Part shown: positions 52,567-62,033 of the stretch, piece after piece | Numbering within the stretch: the stretch's first letter is position 1 | How the letters are laid out: each line of letters starts with the position of its first letter | Assembly: GCF_040833965.1 (NCBI RefSeq) | Contig: NZ_CP162142.1 | Location: 1,179,501 to 1,243,500 of the forward strand | Source: Leptospira sp. WS39.C2 | Lineage (GTDB): Bacteria; Spirochaetota; Leptospiria; Leptospirales; Leptospiraceae | Reading direction: 5' to 3' | Length of the DNA: 64,000 bases | The notes under the pieces: model-generated | Databases searched by the model: none | What the model was told of the DNA's origin: nothing | Seen by the model: the letters and a program-made list of their open reading frames with translations, nothing else | Position numbers and translations under genes: made by a program

Positions 52567-54330
52567 ATGTTATCCGATGACAAGCGCAATCGATTTTTAC
52601 AATTACTAAAAGAATCCACGAAAGATGAATGGGTGTGGATGTCGGGATACCTTTCTGCCCTCACCCAAGCGAGCATTGGGGGGAGTGTGGATGTATCCTT
52701 GAGCCCACCTGTGAGTATCTCCTCGAATGATCCTTCTCATGGGAATTTAAAAGCCGCTCCGATCCAATGCAGTGTTGTATATGGGACTGAGACTGGGAAT
52801 TCCAAAAAACTGGGAACCGAACTGATCAAAAAACTAAAAGAGCTAGGTGTCCAAGCAAAATTAAAAAGTACAGATACTTACAAAGCAAAAGACTTAAAAG
52901 AAGAAGAGTATTTGTTCGTCATTGTTTCCACACATGGGGACGGCGAACCTCCGCAAGCAGCAAAACCATTCATCCAAATTTTATCAGAAACAAAAGATTC
53001 CTTATCCAAAGTTAAATTTGCTGTCCTCGGGCTTGGTGATACAAGTTATCCTCTTTTTTGCCAAACGGGGATTGATGTTGATTCTATGCTCCAAAAACTC
53101 GGTGCAGAACGAATCCATGAATTGGGAAAATGTGATGTGGATTTTGAAATTGTATCCAAACCTTGGATGGCTGAACTCATTTCAAAATTAAATACAATAT
53201 CAAAAACTGCGACAACACAAGTATCAAAAGGACAACAACCTACTGCGACAAAACCAAGTTCTGGTGGTAAGGTAGTGTATGAAGGAACAGTTGTCACAAA
53301 TCTCGTGTTAAACGATATAGGTTCCTCTAAATCTACAAGGCATATTGAAATCAAATCTTCTCAACCAATAGACTATTTACCAGGTGATAGCGCTGGATTT
53401 TTAGCATACAACCGTGAAGAAGAAGTGAATCGTATTTTGGGTTTGTTACAAACAGACAGAGAGACAAGGGTCACTTACAAAGGTGAAACTTGGATGTTGT
53501 TTGATTTGTTGCGGAAAAAAGTTTCCATTCGTTTTTTACCTGACCGTGTGATCCAAAAATACGTGACTCTTTCCAAAAAAGAAATCCCTTCAGGCAAATT
53601 GGACTTGGATGTTTTGTTAACGCTTTACCCTCCAGAAACAAAACTGGAAGTTCAATCCTTTGTTGATATATTGGAGCCAATTGTTCCTCGTTATTATTCC
53701 ATTGCCTCAAGCCCTTCCGCTCATGGAGAAGAAGAAGTCCACCTAACGGTTGCTGAGGTGGAAATCGAAACATTTACTGGTTTAAAAACAGGTTTTTGTT
53801 CTGGGTTTTTAGCTACTTTGCAAGAAGGTGATACAGTTCCTTTTTTCATCCAAAGGAACAATTCCTTTCGATTGCCGAGTCCTGATACCGATATCATCAT
53901 GATTGGACCAGGAACAGGCATTGCCCCGTTTCGTAGTTTTTTATTCGAAAGGGAACAGTCTGGTGGAAATGGGAAAAATTGGTTATTCTTTGGAGAAAGA
54001 AACTTTGTCTCCGATTTTTATTACCAAACAGAATTATTGGAATTAATGGATACAGGCGTATTACATAAATTGAATACAGCATTTTCCCGTGACACCAAAC
54101 AAAAAGTATATGTGCAAGACCGTATGGGTGAAAATGCTTTAGAACTTTTGAAGTGGATTGAAAACGGTGCCATCATTTACCTTTGTGGGTCCAAAGATCC
54201 TATGAGTAAGGATGTTGATCGCAAATTAATTGAAATACTAACAGAAAGAACTTTTGACACTGGAAAAGATGCTTCTGATTACTTAAAAGAATTAGAAGAG
54301 TCTGGCCGTTACATCAAGGACGTTTACTGA
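52567..54330 (+). CDS. cysJ: Sulfite reductase (NADPH) flavoprotein alpha subunit
   Basis: Passes electrons from NADPH through FAD and FMN to the CysI haemoprotein. The 587-aa protein has an N-terminal extension (residues 1-65), a flavodoxin domain (VVYGTETGNSKKLG; STHGDGEPPQAAKPF), an FAD-binding domain with PRYYSIASSPSAHGEEEVHLTV, and an NADPH-binding domain (IMIGPGTGIAPFRSFLFERE; WLFFGERNFVSDFYY), ending in KDVY. The start is ATG at 52567, with no clear ribosome-binding site. It is divergent from cobA, and cysI follows after 7 bp. Confidence 0.95.
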   Translation: MLSDDKRNRFLQLLKESTKDEWVWMSGYLSALTQASIGGSVDVSLSPPVSISSNDPSHGNLKAAPIQCSVVYGTETGNSKKLGTELIKKLKELGVQAKLKSTDTYKAKDLKEEEYLFVIVSTHGDGEPPQAAKPFIQILSETKDSLSKVKFAVLGLGDTSYPLFCQTGIDVDSMLQKLGAERIHELGKCDVDFEIVSKPWMAELISKLNTISKTATTQVSKGQQPTATKPSSGGKVVYEGTVVTNLVLNDIGSSKSTRHIEIKSSQPIDYLPGDSAGFLAYNREEEVNRILGLLQTDRETRVTYKGETWMLFDLLRKKVSIRFLPDRVIQKYVTLSKKEIPSGKLDLDVLLTLYPPETKLEVQSFVDILEPIVPRYYSIASSPSAHGEEEVHLTVAEVEIETFTGLKTGFCSGFLATLQEGDTVPFFIQRNNSFRLPSPDTDIIMIGPGTGIAPFRSFLFEREQSGGNGKNWLFFGERNFVSDFYYQTELLELMDTGVLHKLNTAFSRDTKQKVYVQDRMGENALELLKWIENGAIIYLCGSKDPMSKDVDRKLIEILTERTFDTGKDASDYLKELEESGRYIKDVY

Positions 54331-54337
54331 GGAAATC

Positions 54338-56005
54338 ATGGCAGAAACTAAAAAAGAAACACTCGCAGAAAAAGTAAAAAGACTGAGTCGTGGCCTTCGG
54401 GGAACACTTACAGATAGTTTGAAGGATGAACATACTGGTTCATTACGTTCTGATGACCAATTATTATTAAAATTTCATGGTATGTACCAACAAGATGACA
54501 GGGACAGAAGGGACGAACGAGCGTTAAAGAAACTAGAACGATTGTATTCCTTTATGATCCGTTTAAGGATACCTGGTGGTATGATTGGGCCAGTCCATTG
54601 GGAAGCACTGCATAATGTTGCAGGTGAAAATTCCACTGGTACAATCAAAATCACAACAAGACAAACTGTCCAACTCCATGGAATTTTAAAATCCAAAATC
54701 AAACCAACAATCAAAGCCTTTGATTCTGTGTTTTTGGATTCCATTGCTGCCTGCGGAGATGTGAATCGTAACGTCACTTGTACTTCCAATCCAGCTGCGA
54801 GTCCTTTACACAAAGAAGTGTTTGGGTATGCAGGTGAGATCAGTCGTTCTTTACTCCCAAAAACCAGAGCTTATTACGAAATATGGTTAGATGAAAATCT
54901 TTTGGCTGAAAAAGAAGAACCAGAAGATCCTTTGTATAAAGATGTTTATCTCCCTCGTAAGTTTAAAATTGCAATTGCAATCCCACCATATAACGATGTA
55001 GATCTTTTTACAAATGACATTGGACTTATTGCCATCATTGAAAATGGACAATTATTAGGATTTAATATTGCTGTGGGAGGAGGACTTGGAACCACTCATG
55101 GAAATCCAGATACTTACCCACGAGTGGGAACCGTTTTTGGTTTTATTCCCAAAAAAGACATCTTAAAAGTTGTTTATGAGATTGTGACTGTGCAAAGAGA
55201 TTTTGGAAATCGTGAGGACAGAAAACTATCTCGTTTGAAATATACCTTGGACCGGTTAGGTGTTGAATTTTACAAACGAGAAGTGGAAAAACGTGCAGGA
55301 ATCAGTTTTGAACCGGCAAAGGATTTCCAATTCACTCAGAGATCAGATGATTTTGGTTGGAAACAAGATGCAGCGGGTAACTGGCATTATACTGTTTTTG
55401 TGGAAAATGGCCGAGTGTGTGATGAACATGGTTATAATTTAAAAACAGCCCTTCTTGAAGTTTCTAAAACTAGACGTGCTACATTTCGCTTCACATGTAA
55501 CCAAAACTTGATTTTATCTGATATTTTTCCGAAAGATAAAGATCTCATTGAATCTATTTTAGTGAAGTTTGGTGTTCATAGAAAAACGGGGGAAGTTTCT
55601 CCTATTCGAAAAAATTCAATTGCTTGCGTGGCATTGAACACTTGTTCGCTTGCACTTGCTGAAGCACAAAGGTATTTGCCAAGTCTTATCGATAAAATTG
55701 AACCAATCCTTTCTAAACATGGTTTGGCAGAAGAACCTATCTCCATCCGAATGACAGGTTGCCCGAATGGTTGTGCAAGGCCTTATATTTCCGAGATTGG
55801 CCTTGTGGGAACATCTTACGGGAAATACAATCTTCATTTGGGGGCAGATGCGGAAGGGTATCGACTCAATCAAAAATACAAGGAAGACTTGGATGAGTCG
55901 GCCATCTTACAAGAATTAGATGAACTTTTTGGTAAATTTGCTAAAGAAAGAAATGGGAGCGAGTCCTTTGGCGATTATACCAATCGAATCGGTATTTTGA
56001 AGTAA
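54338..56005 (+). CDS. cysI: Sulfite reductase haemoprotein beta subunit
   Basis: Reduces sulfite to sulfide by six electrons using siroheme coupled to a 4Fe-4S cluster. The 555-aa protein has the N-terminal DDQLLLKFHGMYQQDDRD, GMIGPVHWEALHN, TTRQTVQLHGI and CGDVNRNVTC. Cluster-binding cysteines lie in IACVALNTCSLALAEA and TGCPNGCARPYISE. All typical features of assimilatory sulfite reductase are visible. GGAAATC precedes the ATG. It depends on siroheme from the cobA/cysG-N pair. Confidence 0.96.
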   Translation: MAETKKETLAEKVKRLSRGLRGTLTDSLKDEHTGSLRSDDQLLLKFHGMYQQDDRDRRDERALKKLERLYSFMIRLRIPGGMIGPVHWEALHNVAGENSTGTIKITTRQTVQLHGILKSKIKPTIKAFDSVFLDSIAACGDVNRNVTCTSNPAASPLHKEVFGYAGEISRSLLPKTRAYYEIWLDENLLAEKEEPEDPLYKDVYLPRKFKIAIAIPPYNDVDLFTNDIGLIAIIENGQLLGFNIAVGGGLGTTHGNPDTYPRVGTVFGFIPKKDILKVVYEIVTVQRDFGNREDRKLSRLKYTLDRLGVEFYKREVEKRAGISFEPAKDFQFTQRSDDFGWKQDAAGNWHYTVFVENGRVCDEHGYNLKTALLEVSKTRRATFRFTCNQNLILSDIFPKDKDLIESILVKFGVHRKTGEVSPIRKNSIACVALNTCSLALAEAQRYLPSLIDKIEPILSKHGLAEEPISIRMTGCPNGCARPYISEIGLVGTSYGKYNLHLGADAEGYRLNQKYKEDLDESAILQELDELFGKFAKERNGSESFGDYTNRIGILK

Positions 56006-56013
56006 TTGTAGAG

Positions 56014-56050
56014 TTTCTAATTAGAAATTAGGCACCTGTTTTCAGGTGCC
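56014..56050. terminator. Stem-loops after cysI, possible terminator
   Basis: The perfect 14-bp palindrome TTTCTAATTAGAAA (56014-56027) is followed by a strong hairpin, GGCACCTG-TTTT-CAGGTGCC (56031-56050). No T-run follows the hairpin on the plus strand, so termination may be weak or Rho-aided. It also lies at the 3' end of the convergent TauD-like gene. Confidence 0.6.
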
Positions 56051-56083
56051 ATCATGTAAAAATTCTCAAACTCGAAGATTTAA

Positions 56084-57154
56084 TCAATCTGCCCAACCCA
56101 CAAGGATTCGCCTTGGTCCTGTATATGGTAACCTACCATGAGAGACAGAAAAGTTATCAATGAAAAGAACATCTCCTGTTTGCCAAGGTATCGCCACTAA
56201 ATGATTCCAAAATACATTCGTTATGGATTTCATTTCCTTGGGTGAAATCTCTTCTCCGTTCCCATACATGACATGAACGTCATGCGAATTGGGTCCTAAT
56301 ACTCTTTTCAATCCTGTGAGCACTGTTAGTAGCAAAGCTACACCCAAGGAACGAAGTGTTTTTTGGTGTTTGAAAATTTTCCATGTTTCTGTAACACCAG
56401 CTTGGTAATGAAAAGTTTGTGCATGATTGTGCCAAGCAATTGTATTTGCGATGGGATGGGTTCGAAATCCAGATTGTTGATTTGTGATGGTGAGTGAATC
56501 CACTGTAGACCATTCTAATTCGAACCGATTTTTTTCTGCAATTTGTTTCACCTCATCCAAGTTTGTCGTTCCGAACATTTCATCCCAACGTTTGGTTTTC
56601 CAGATAGAAAATCTTTTTTGCGAGGATGGACCATCATAACGCCTACGGTATCGTATTCCATATCTTTCGATTTTTTCTTTGATTTTGGGATCTATGTTTT
56701 GGTAGACTAACCTAAGATCTGTTAAAGGAGTTTCACCTCCAAAGGCAGAAGCTTTTTCTGCATAAAAAAATAAAAACTTCGGTGGATTATCGAGAAAACT
56801 CATTTCTGCATGTTGCATGATGGGGTAATGAGGGGGAAGTTCACTTGCCGTGAATACATGTTTCAAAACTTCATCGCGAGGGGAAGTGCCTAGGTAAAAC
56901 TCCCCCAAATGTTTTTCGTTTGTGGAAAACAAAATTGATTGGAAGTCAGAGGCCTCGTGAACTGGAAACCCTCGAAAAAGAATCGCTCCATAGGTTTTTA
57001 AATCTTCTCGCCACTCTGACTCATGGATTTGAAACCAATCGATGAACTCATCCAAAGTTCTTTCTTCAGCAGGTTCATAAACAATGGGAAGTTTTGAGTC
57101 TCCGATGAATGTTTTGCGGATCCACTTTGTTTGAGTAGCAATTGGTTGGCTCAT
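56084..57154 (-). CDS. TauD/TfdA-family Fe(II)/2-oxoglutarate oxygenase, SyrP-like
   Basis: 356 aa. The metal-binding facial triad is visible as His and Glu in MQHAEMSFLD (an HxE variant) and His in VSHGRLPYTGPRR, which also gives the 2-oxoglutarate Arg. The middle FYAEKASAFGGETPLTDLR is closer to the SyrP/clavaminate-synthase-like branch than to taurine dioxygenase proper. The substrate is unknown. Position at the end of the sulfate operon suggests release of sulfite or sulfate from an organosulfur compound, but the SyrP resemblance also allows hydroxylation of an amino-acid derivative. The start is ATG at 57154, with GGTGG upstream. It lies 68 bp after cysN. Confidence 0.84.
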   Translation of the reverse strand: MSQPIATQTKWIRKTFIGDSKLPIVYEPAEERTLDEFIDWFQIHESEWREDLKTYGAILFRGFPVHEASDFQSILFSTNEKHLGEFYLGTSPRDEVLKHVFTASELPPHYPIMQHAEMSFLDNPPKFLFFYAEKASAFGGETPLTDLRLVYQNIDPKIKEKIERYGIRYRRRYDGPSSQKRFSIWKTKRWDEMFGTTNLDEVKQIAEKNRFELEWSTVDSLTITNQQSGFRTHPIANTIAWHNHAQTFHYQAGVTETWKIFKHQKTLRSLGVALLLTVLTGLKRVLGPNSHDVHVMYGNGEEISPKEMKSITNVFWNHLVAIPWQTGDVLFIDNFSVSHGRLPYTGPRRILVGWAD

Positions 57155-57222
57155 AATACCACCAGCTTAACGAAACGAACCTATCTAAGTCAAGAAAAAA
57201 TCCGTTATATTGGATAAATATT

Positions 57223-58455
57223 CTACAATAACATCCCTGCTGCAACAGTTTGGTTGGTTCCTTCATCAACTAGGATAAAACTCCCTGTACCTCTGATTTT
57301 GGAATAAGGGTCATAAGCGACAGGTTTTGCCGCGCGTAGGGTCACCTTTCCAATTTCATTCAAACCAAGGTTCGGTTGTTCCGTTTTTTCATGTGTGCTT
57401 GTTTCCACTCTATATTCGAGGGAACGAACTGAAACTTTTACGGCGTTTGTGGTTTGGCGGAGTAGGTATTTTGAACCTGGTGCCATAACCTTTTGGTCCA
57501 TCCAACAAATATGAGCTTCGAGGTCTTGGGTAACCACTGGTTCTTTACCTGTGACAACGAGCATATCACCGCGGCTCACATCAATTTCATCTTCCAATCG
57601 GATGGTTACAGACATTGGGGAATAAGCAGTGTTAAGTGGACCATCATAACTATCGATGGCTTTGATTTTGGAAGTGAGACCACTTGGTAATACAGTTATG
57701 GAATCACCTACCGTAAAAAGCCCACTTCGGATTTGGCCCGCATAACCTCTGTAATCATGGTATTCAGGTGTTTGGGGGCGAATCACATTTTGGACAGGGA
57801 ATCTTGGAGCAGGGGATTCTTCTTCGGTATGGATTTCAATTTCTTCTAAGAAGTTGAGTAAAGACTTTCCTTTCCACCATGGCATCGAATTTGAAGGTTC
57901 GACAACATTGTCTCCGTTTAAGGCAGAGATCGGTAGGAAGTGGATGGATTTTAAATCCAAGTCTTTAGCAAATTCTAAATATTGTTTTTGGATGTTTAAG
58001 AAAACTTCTTCGGAAAAATCCACGAGATCCATTTTGTTCACACAAACAACTACATAAGGTAATCGTAATAAGGATACTATGTATGAGTGTCGATAGGTTT
58101 GTTCAATGACACCTTTTCTTGCATCAATGAGGATGATGGCAAGATCTGAATTCGAAGCTCCTGTCACCATATTTCGTGTATACTGAACGTGGCCTGGAGC
58201 ATCAGCGATAATGAATTTTCGTTTGGGTGTGGAAAAATATTTGTATGCTACATCAATCGTGATCCCTTGTTCTCGTTCTGCTTTTAGGCCGTCAGTCAAA
58301 AGGGCAAGGTTGATTTGGCCATTCACTTGGCCTGCTCGTTCAATCGCTTCCAATTGGTCTTGGAAAATTGATTTACTATCGTATAACAATCGTCCGATGA
58401 GAGTTGATTTTCCATCGTCCACACTTCCAGCAGTGATAAAACGTAAAATGTCCAT
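57223..58455 (-). CDS. cysN: Sulfate adenylyltransferase GTPase subunit
   Basis: GTPase that drives CysD to form adenosine 5'-phosphosulfate (APS) from ATP and sulfate. The 410-aa protein has TAGSVDDGKSTLIGRLL (G1), EREQGITIDVAY, DAPGHVQYTRNMVTGAS (G3) and VNKMDLVDF (G4), then EF-Tu-like beta domains. There is no fused CysC kinase domain. The start is ATG at 58455, overlapping the cysD stop by one base (TAATG). Confidence 0.96.
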   Translation of the reverse strand: MDILRFITAGSVDDGKSTLIGRLLYDSKSIFQDQLEAIERAGQVNGQINLALLTDGLKAEREQGITIDVAYKYFSTPKRKFIIADAPGHVQYTRNMVTGASNSDLAIILIDARKGVIEQTYRHSYIVSLLRLPYVVVCVNKMDLVDFSEEVFLNIQKQYLEFAKDLDLKSIHFLPISALNGDNVVEPSNSMPWWKGKSLLNFLEEIEIHTEEESPAPRFPVQNVIRPQTPEYHDYRGYAGQIRSGLFTVGDSITVLPSGLTSKIKAIDSYDGPLNTAYSPMSVTIRLEDEIDVSRGDMLVVTGKEPVVTQDLEAHICWMDQKVMAPGSKYLLRQTTNAVKVSVRSLEYRVETSTHEKTEQPNLGLNEIGKVTLRAAKPVAYDPYSKIRGTGSFILVDEGTNQTVAAGMLL

Positions 58456-59363
58456 TAAAAATACCCGCCTTTTTTTCTGTCTTCCATAGCTGCTTCCGAA
58501 CGTTTGTCATCCAAACGGGAACCCCTTTCTGTGGTGCGTGAAATTTGGATTTCGCGGATGATATCATCCACTGAATTCGCTTCTGATTCCACGGCTGCGG
58601 TGCATGTCATATCACCAACCGTACGAAAACGAACAGTTCTTGTTTCCACTTTGTCCGTATTGTCTAAACTGATAAATTTTGAGACAGGGAATACCAATTC
58701 CTCTCGCCAAACAATTTCTCTTTGGTGAGAGAAATACAAAGAAGGAAGATCGATTTTTTCTTTTCGGATGTATTCCCAAACATCTAATTCAGTCCAATTG
58801 CTGATTGGGAATACTCTTACGTTTTCTCCGATATGGATTTTTCCATTATATATATTCCAAAGTTCTGGGCGTTGGAGTTTAGGATCCCAAGATCCAAATT
58901 CATCTCTAACAGAAAAAATTCTTTCCTTAGCTCTTGCTTTTTCTTCATCCCTACGAGCCCCACCGATACAAGCATCAAATTTAAACTCAGCAATGGTATC
59001 AAGTAAGGTCACTGCTTGGATGGCATTACGACTAGGGAACTTTCCCTTTTCTTCAACTGCTTTCCCTTGGTCGATAGAATCTTGTACATAACGTACGATT
59101 AATTTCTCACCAATTTTTTCTGCAAGGTTATCGCGGAACCGGAGCGCCTCATCAAAGTTATGCCCTGTATCTATATGAACGAGAGGAAATGGAAACTTAC
59201 CTGGGCGAAATGCTTTTAATGCAAGGTGGACGAGACAAATTGAATCTTTACCACCAGAAAATAATAGGGCAGGTCTTTCAAATTGCGCCGCCACTTCTCT
59301 TAAGATGTAAATGGCTTCTGATTCTAACTGGTCTAAATGAGAAAGTCGATGGGTACTTGTCAT
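58455..59363 (-). CDS. cysD: Sulfate adenylyltransferase catalytic subunit
   Basis: PP-loop ATP sulfurylase small subunit that forms APS with CysN. The 302-aa protein has the PP-loop LLFSGGKDSICLVHLAL (about residues 33-49), HIDTGHNFDEALRFRD, IGGARRDEEKARAKER and the C-terminal DDKRSEAAMEDRKKGGYF. It is full length. The start is ATG at 59363, with AGGA nine bases upstream. It follows cysH by three bases. Confidence 0.97.
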   Translation of the reverse strand: MTSTHRLSHLDQLESEAIYILREVAAQFERPALLFSGGKDSICLVHLALKAFRPGKFPFPLVHIDTGHNFDEALRFRDNLAEKIGEKLIVRYVQDSIDQGKAVEEKGKFPSRNAIQAVTLLDTIAEFKFDACIGGARRDEEKARAKERIFSVRDEFGSWDPKLQRPELWNIYNGKIHIGENVRVFPISNWTELDVWEYIRKEKIDLPSLYFSHQREIVWREELVFPVSKFISLDNTDKVETRTVRFRTVGDMTCTAAVESEANSVDDIIREIQISRTTERGSRLDDKRSEAAMEDRKKGGYF

Positions 59364-59366
59364 GAT

Positions 59367-60095
59367 CTATTGTCCTTTTTTTGGTGTGAGTTTTCCATCT
59401 ACCCAATGTAAACCACATTCTTTTTTTGATTCTTGTTCCCACCACCATCTTCCTGCACGAAAATCTTCGCCAGGTTCAACGGCACGAGTACAAGGTGCAC
59501 AACCAATACTTGGAAATCCTTTGTCGTGTAACACATTATAGGGGATATTATGTTCTCGGATGTATTTCCAAGTATCTTCGAAACTCCATTCGAGGATGGG
59601 TTGGTATTTAAATAAATTTCTTCCAGGGTCCGATTCAAATAAGGACATCTCGGTGCGAAATCCGGATTGGTCTTTTCGCAGGCCTGTCACCCAAACTTCC
59701 ATTCCATTTAAAATAGAATCAAGCGGAACCAATTTGCGGATACGGCAACATTCTTTTCGTAACTCTAAAGAATCGTAGAAAGCATTCGGTCCATTGAGGT
59801 CCACAAAACTTTGGATCTCCTTGGCGTTTGGAAAATATGCTTCAATTTTTGCCCCATAACGGATGTTTGTTTTTTGCCAGACATCATAAGTCTCTTGGAA
59901 AAGGCGGCCCGTATCCAAAGTGGCAATGCGGATGGGAATATTTTCACTTAAAATGGCATGGGTGATGGCTTGGTCTTCCAAACCAAAACTCGTGGTGAAC
60001 ACAACTTTGCCAGGGAAATCGGCACTTAACCGTTTTAAGCCTTCAACAAGCGAAAGGTTGTTATAAGATTCTGTCAAAACTTCCAAATTTCCCAT
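59367..60095 (-). CDS. cysH: Adenylyl-sulfate (APS) reductase, CysH family
   Basis: Thioredoxin-dependent reduction of activated sulfate to sulfite. The 242-aa protein has FTTSFGLEDQAITHA, DTGRLFQETYDVW and VTGLRKDQSGFRTEM. Two Cys pairs (KECCRIRK and IGCAPCTR) bind the 4Fe-4S cluster found in APS reductases and absent in PAPS reductases. The catalytic Cys is in SKKECGLHW. No APS kinase (cysC) is in the window, which fits a direct APS route. The start is ATG at 60095, with GGGAG four bases upstream. Confidence 0.94.
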   Translation of the reverse strand: MGNLEVLTESYNNLSLVEGLKRLSADFPGKVVFTTSFGLEDQAITHAILSENIPIRIATLDTGRLFQETYDVWQKTNIRYGAKIEAYFPNAKEIQSFVDLNGPNAFYDSLELRKECCRIRKLVPLDSILNGMEVWVTGLRKDQSGFRTEMSLFESDPGRNLFKYQPILEWSFEDTWKYIREHNIPYNVLHDKGFPSIGCAPCTRAVEPGEDFRAGRWWWEQESKKECGLHWVDGKLTPKKGQ

Positions 60096-60113
60096 AATTC
60101 TCCCGTCCTAGCA

Positions 60114-60134
60114 TCCAATGTTTTGTATATTGGA
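60114..60134. promoter_or_regulatory. Dyad upstream of cysH
   Basis: The perfect inverted repeat TCCAAT (60114-60119) / ATTGGA (60129-60134) has a nine-base spacer, in the 68-bp gap between cysA and cysH. TATATTGGA also occurs before the tauD-like gene (near 57206-57214). It could be a regulator site or a small internal promoter element, but no direct evidence exists. Confidence 0.35.
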
Positions 60135-60163
60135 CGATTTGTAAAGTATATTAGCGGAAATTA

Positions 60164-61228
60164 TTAGATAGAGAAGTCTTCTACGTAAACTTTTGCCTTT
60201 TTGATCCGCAGGTAAACGGTCTCACCTGGTAGCAAATTTAAGTATTTATACGTTTCTTGTTCGAGAACCGACTCTATGAGGGTGCCTGTGTCCACTCGTT
60301 TTAGTTCCACTCGGACATTTCGGCCCGTTGAATGGATGTATTGGATTTCAGCGGCTATCCCTTGTTCTTTTTCTCTGACAATTTCTACATCATAAGGACG
60401 GACATAAGCAACGGCATCCGATTCCTTGATGTTCTCATGTTCCGAAGATTCAAGAGCTAGGTTTCCAATTTTTGTTTTCCCTTCTTCGATCCTTCCATGG
60501 AAGAGGTTCACATCACCTAAGAAATGAAAGACGAAGGGTGATTTTGGTTTGTTATAAACTTCGTCAGGGCTTCCTACTTGTTCGAGTTGTCCTTGGTTTA
60601 AGATCACAATCCGGTCACTCACTTCGAGTGCTTCTTCTTGGTCATGGGTAACAAATACACTTGTGATATGGATTTCATCATGGAGCCTTCGCAACCAATT
60701 CCGAAGTTCCTTTCTTACCTTGGCATCAAGTGCTCCAAAAGGTTCATCGAGTAAAAGGAATTTTGGTTCAATGGCAAGGGCTCGTGCAAGAGCAACCCTT
60801 TGCCTTTGCCCACCAGAAAGTTCATGGGGGTAACGGTTGTGGAATTTTTCTAGTTGGATGAGAGTGAGGAGTTTTGCAATTTTTTCCTGGATTTCTTTTT
60901 TGGATGGCCTAGTCGCCTTGGGTCGAACTTCCAAACCGAAAGCAATGTTTTCGGCTATGGTCATGTGGCGAAAAAGTGCGTAGTGTTGGAATACAAAACC
61001 TACTTCTCCTTTTTGGATTTTGGAGGAAGACAATTGGTCACCAATAAAACTAACAGTTCCAGAACTTGGATCTTCGAGACCAGCGATGATACGAAGTAAG
61101 GTGGTTTTCCCAGATCCAGATGGACCAAGTAAAGCCACAAGTTCTCCATCTGGAATGGTTAAAGAAACATCTTTTAAAGCAGTAAACGACCCGAAGGTTT
61201 TATGGACATTTTGTATTTCAATTGGCAT
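60164..61228 (-). CDS. cysA: Sulfate/thiosulfate ABC transporter ATPase
   Basis: Energises sulfate import with CysT, CysW and Sbp. The 354-aa protein has the Walker [20 protein letters not shown], the Q-loop VFQHYALF, the signature [15 protein letters not shown], the Walker [16 protein letters not shown], the H-loop [10 protein letters not shown], and a C-terminal TOBE-type regulatory domain (about residues 235-354). The start is ATG at 61228, two bases after the cysW stop. Confidence 0.95.
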   Translation of the reverse strand: MPIEIQNVHKTFGSFTALKDVSLTIPDGELVALLGPSGSGKTTLLRIIAGLEDPSSGTVSFIGDQLSSSKIQKGEVGFVFQHYALFRHMTIAENIAFGLEVRPKATRPSKKEIQEKIAKLLTLIQLEKFHNRYPHELSGGQRQRVALARALAIEPKFLLLDEPFGALDAKVRKELRNWLRRLHDEIHITSVFVTHDQEEALEVSDRIVILNQGQLEQVGSPDEVYNKPKSPFVFHFLGDVNLFHGRIEEGKTKIGNLALESSEHENIKESDAVAYVRPYDVEIVREKEQGIAAEIQYIHSTGRNVRVELKRVDTGTLIESVLEQETYKYLNLLPGETVYLRIKKAKVYVEDFSI

Positions 61229-61229
61229 A

Positions 61230-62033
61230 TTAGGATCTCTCGGTTCGTTTTTCCAAAATCAATTTGAAGATTAAAGTGAGGAGTGATAAAAACACAAGTA
61301 AGGTGGCACAAGCAAAGGCACCAACAGAATCAAATTCATTGTATAACATTTCAATGTATAAAGGAAGGGTTGTTGTTTTGCCACGGATATGACCACTGAG
61401 AACTGACACTGCACCAAACTCTCCCATGGCCCTCGCATTACATAGAATAATCCCGTATAACAATCCCCATTTGATGTTTGGTAAAATAATTCGAACTAGT
61501 AATTTTCCAAAACTTGCGCCAAGCAAAAGGCCTGCTTCTTCTTCTTCACGGCCTTGGCTTTGCATAAGAGGGATGAGTTCCCTCGCCACAAAAGGGAAAG
61601 TGATAAACACAGTAGCCAAAATAAGTCCAGGTGTATTAAAAACAATTTTGAGATTGTGTTCTGCTAAAAACTCACCAAATGCACCTTGTCTCCCAAATAA
61701 CAATAAAAAGATGAGACCAGAAACAACAGGAGAAACGGCAAAAGGCGAATCTATGATGGTGATGAGAAGGTTTTTCCCAGGGAAGGTAAATCTTGTAATG
61801 GTAAAGGCAGCTGTGATCCCAAAAAACGTATTTAGAATAACAGATACAATGGAAACTTTAACGGTAAGGCCAATTGCAAAAATTGCATATTCACTCGTGA
61901 TAGAATCATAATATTTTTCCCAACCTTCCGAGAAAGCTTCCGTAAATACTGTATAAATGGGCAAAATTAAGAGTAAACCAAACAAGGCGTAAGCGAGTAA
62001 GACTAGGAAAATGGGCAAAAGTTTTGATTTCAT
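61230..62033 (-). CDS. cysW: Sulfate ABC transporter permease CysW
   Basis: 267-aa permease with about six membrane helices. The EAA loop that contacts CysA reads [19 protein letters not shown]. The segments [20 protein letters not shown] and [20 protein letters not shown] are typical of CysW. The start is ATG at 62033, overlapping the cysT stop (ATGA). Confidence 0.94.
   Translation of the reverse strand: MKSKLLPIFLVLLAYALFGLLLILPIYTVFTEAFSEGWEKYYDSITSEYAIFAIGLTVKVSIVSVILNTFFGITAAFTITRFTFPGKNLLITIIDSPFAVSPVVSGLIFLLLFGRQGAFGEFLAEHNLKIVFNTPGLILATVFITFPFVARELIPLMQSQGREEEEAGLLLGASFGKLLVRIILPNIKWGLLYGIILCNARAMGEFGAVSVLSGHIRGKTTTLPLYIEMLYNEFDSVGAFACATLLVFLSLLTLIFKLILEKRTERS

Noticed and set aside
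61426..61911. Plus-strand frame of about 160 aa inside cysW
   Set aside because: It is a shadow of the clearly recognised permease gene, with no family resemblance or ribosome-binding site.
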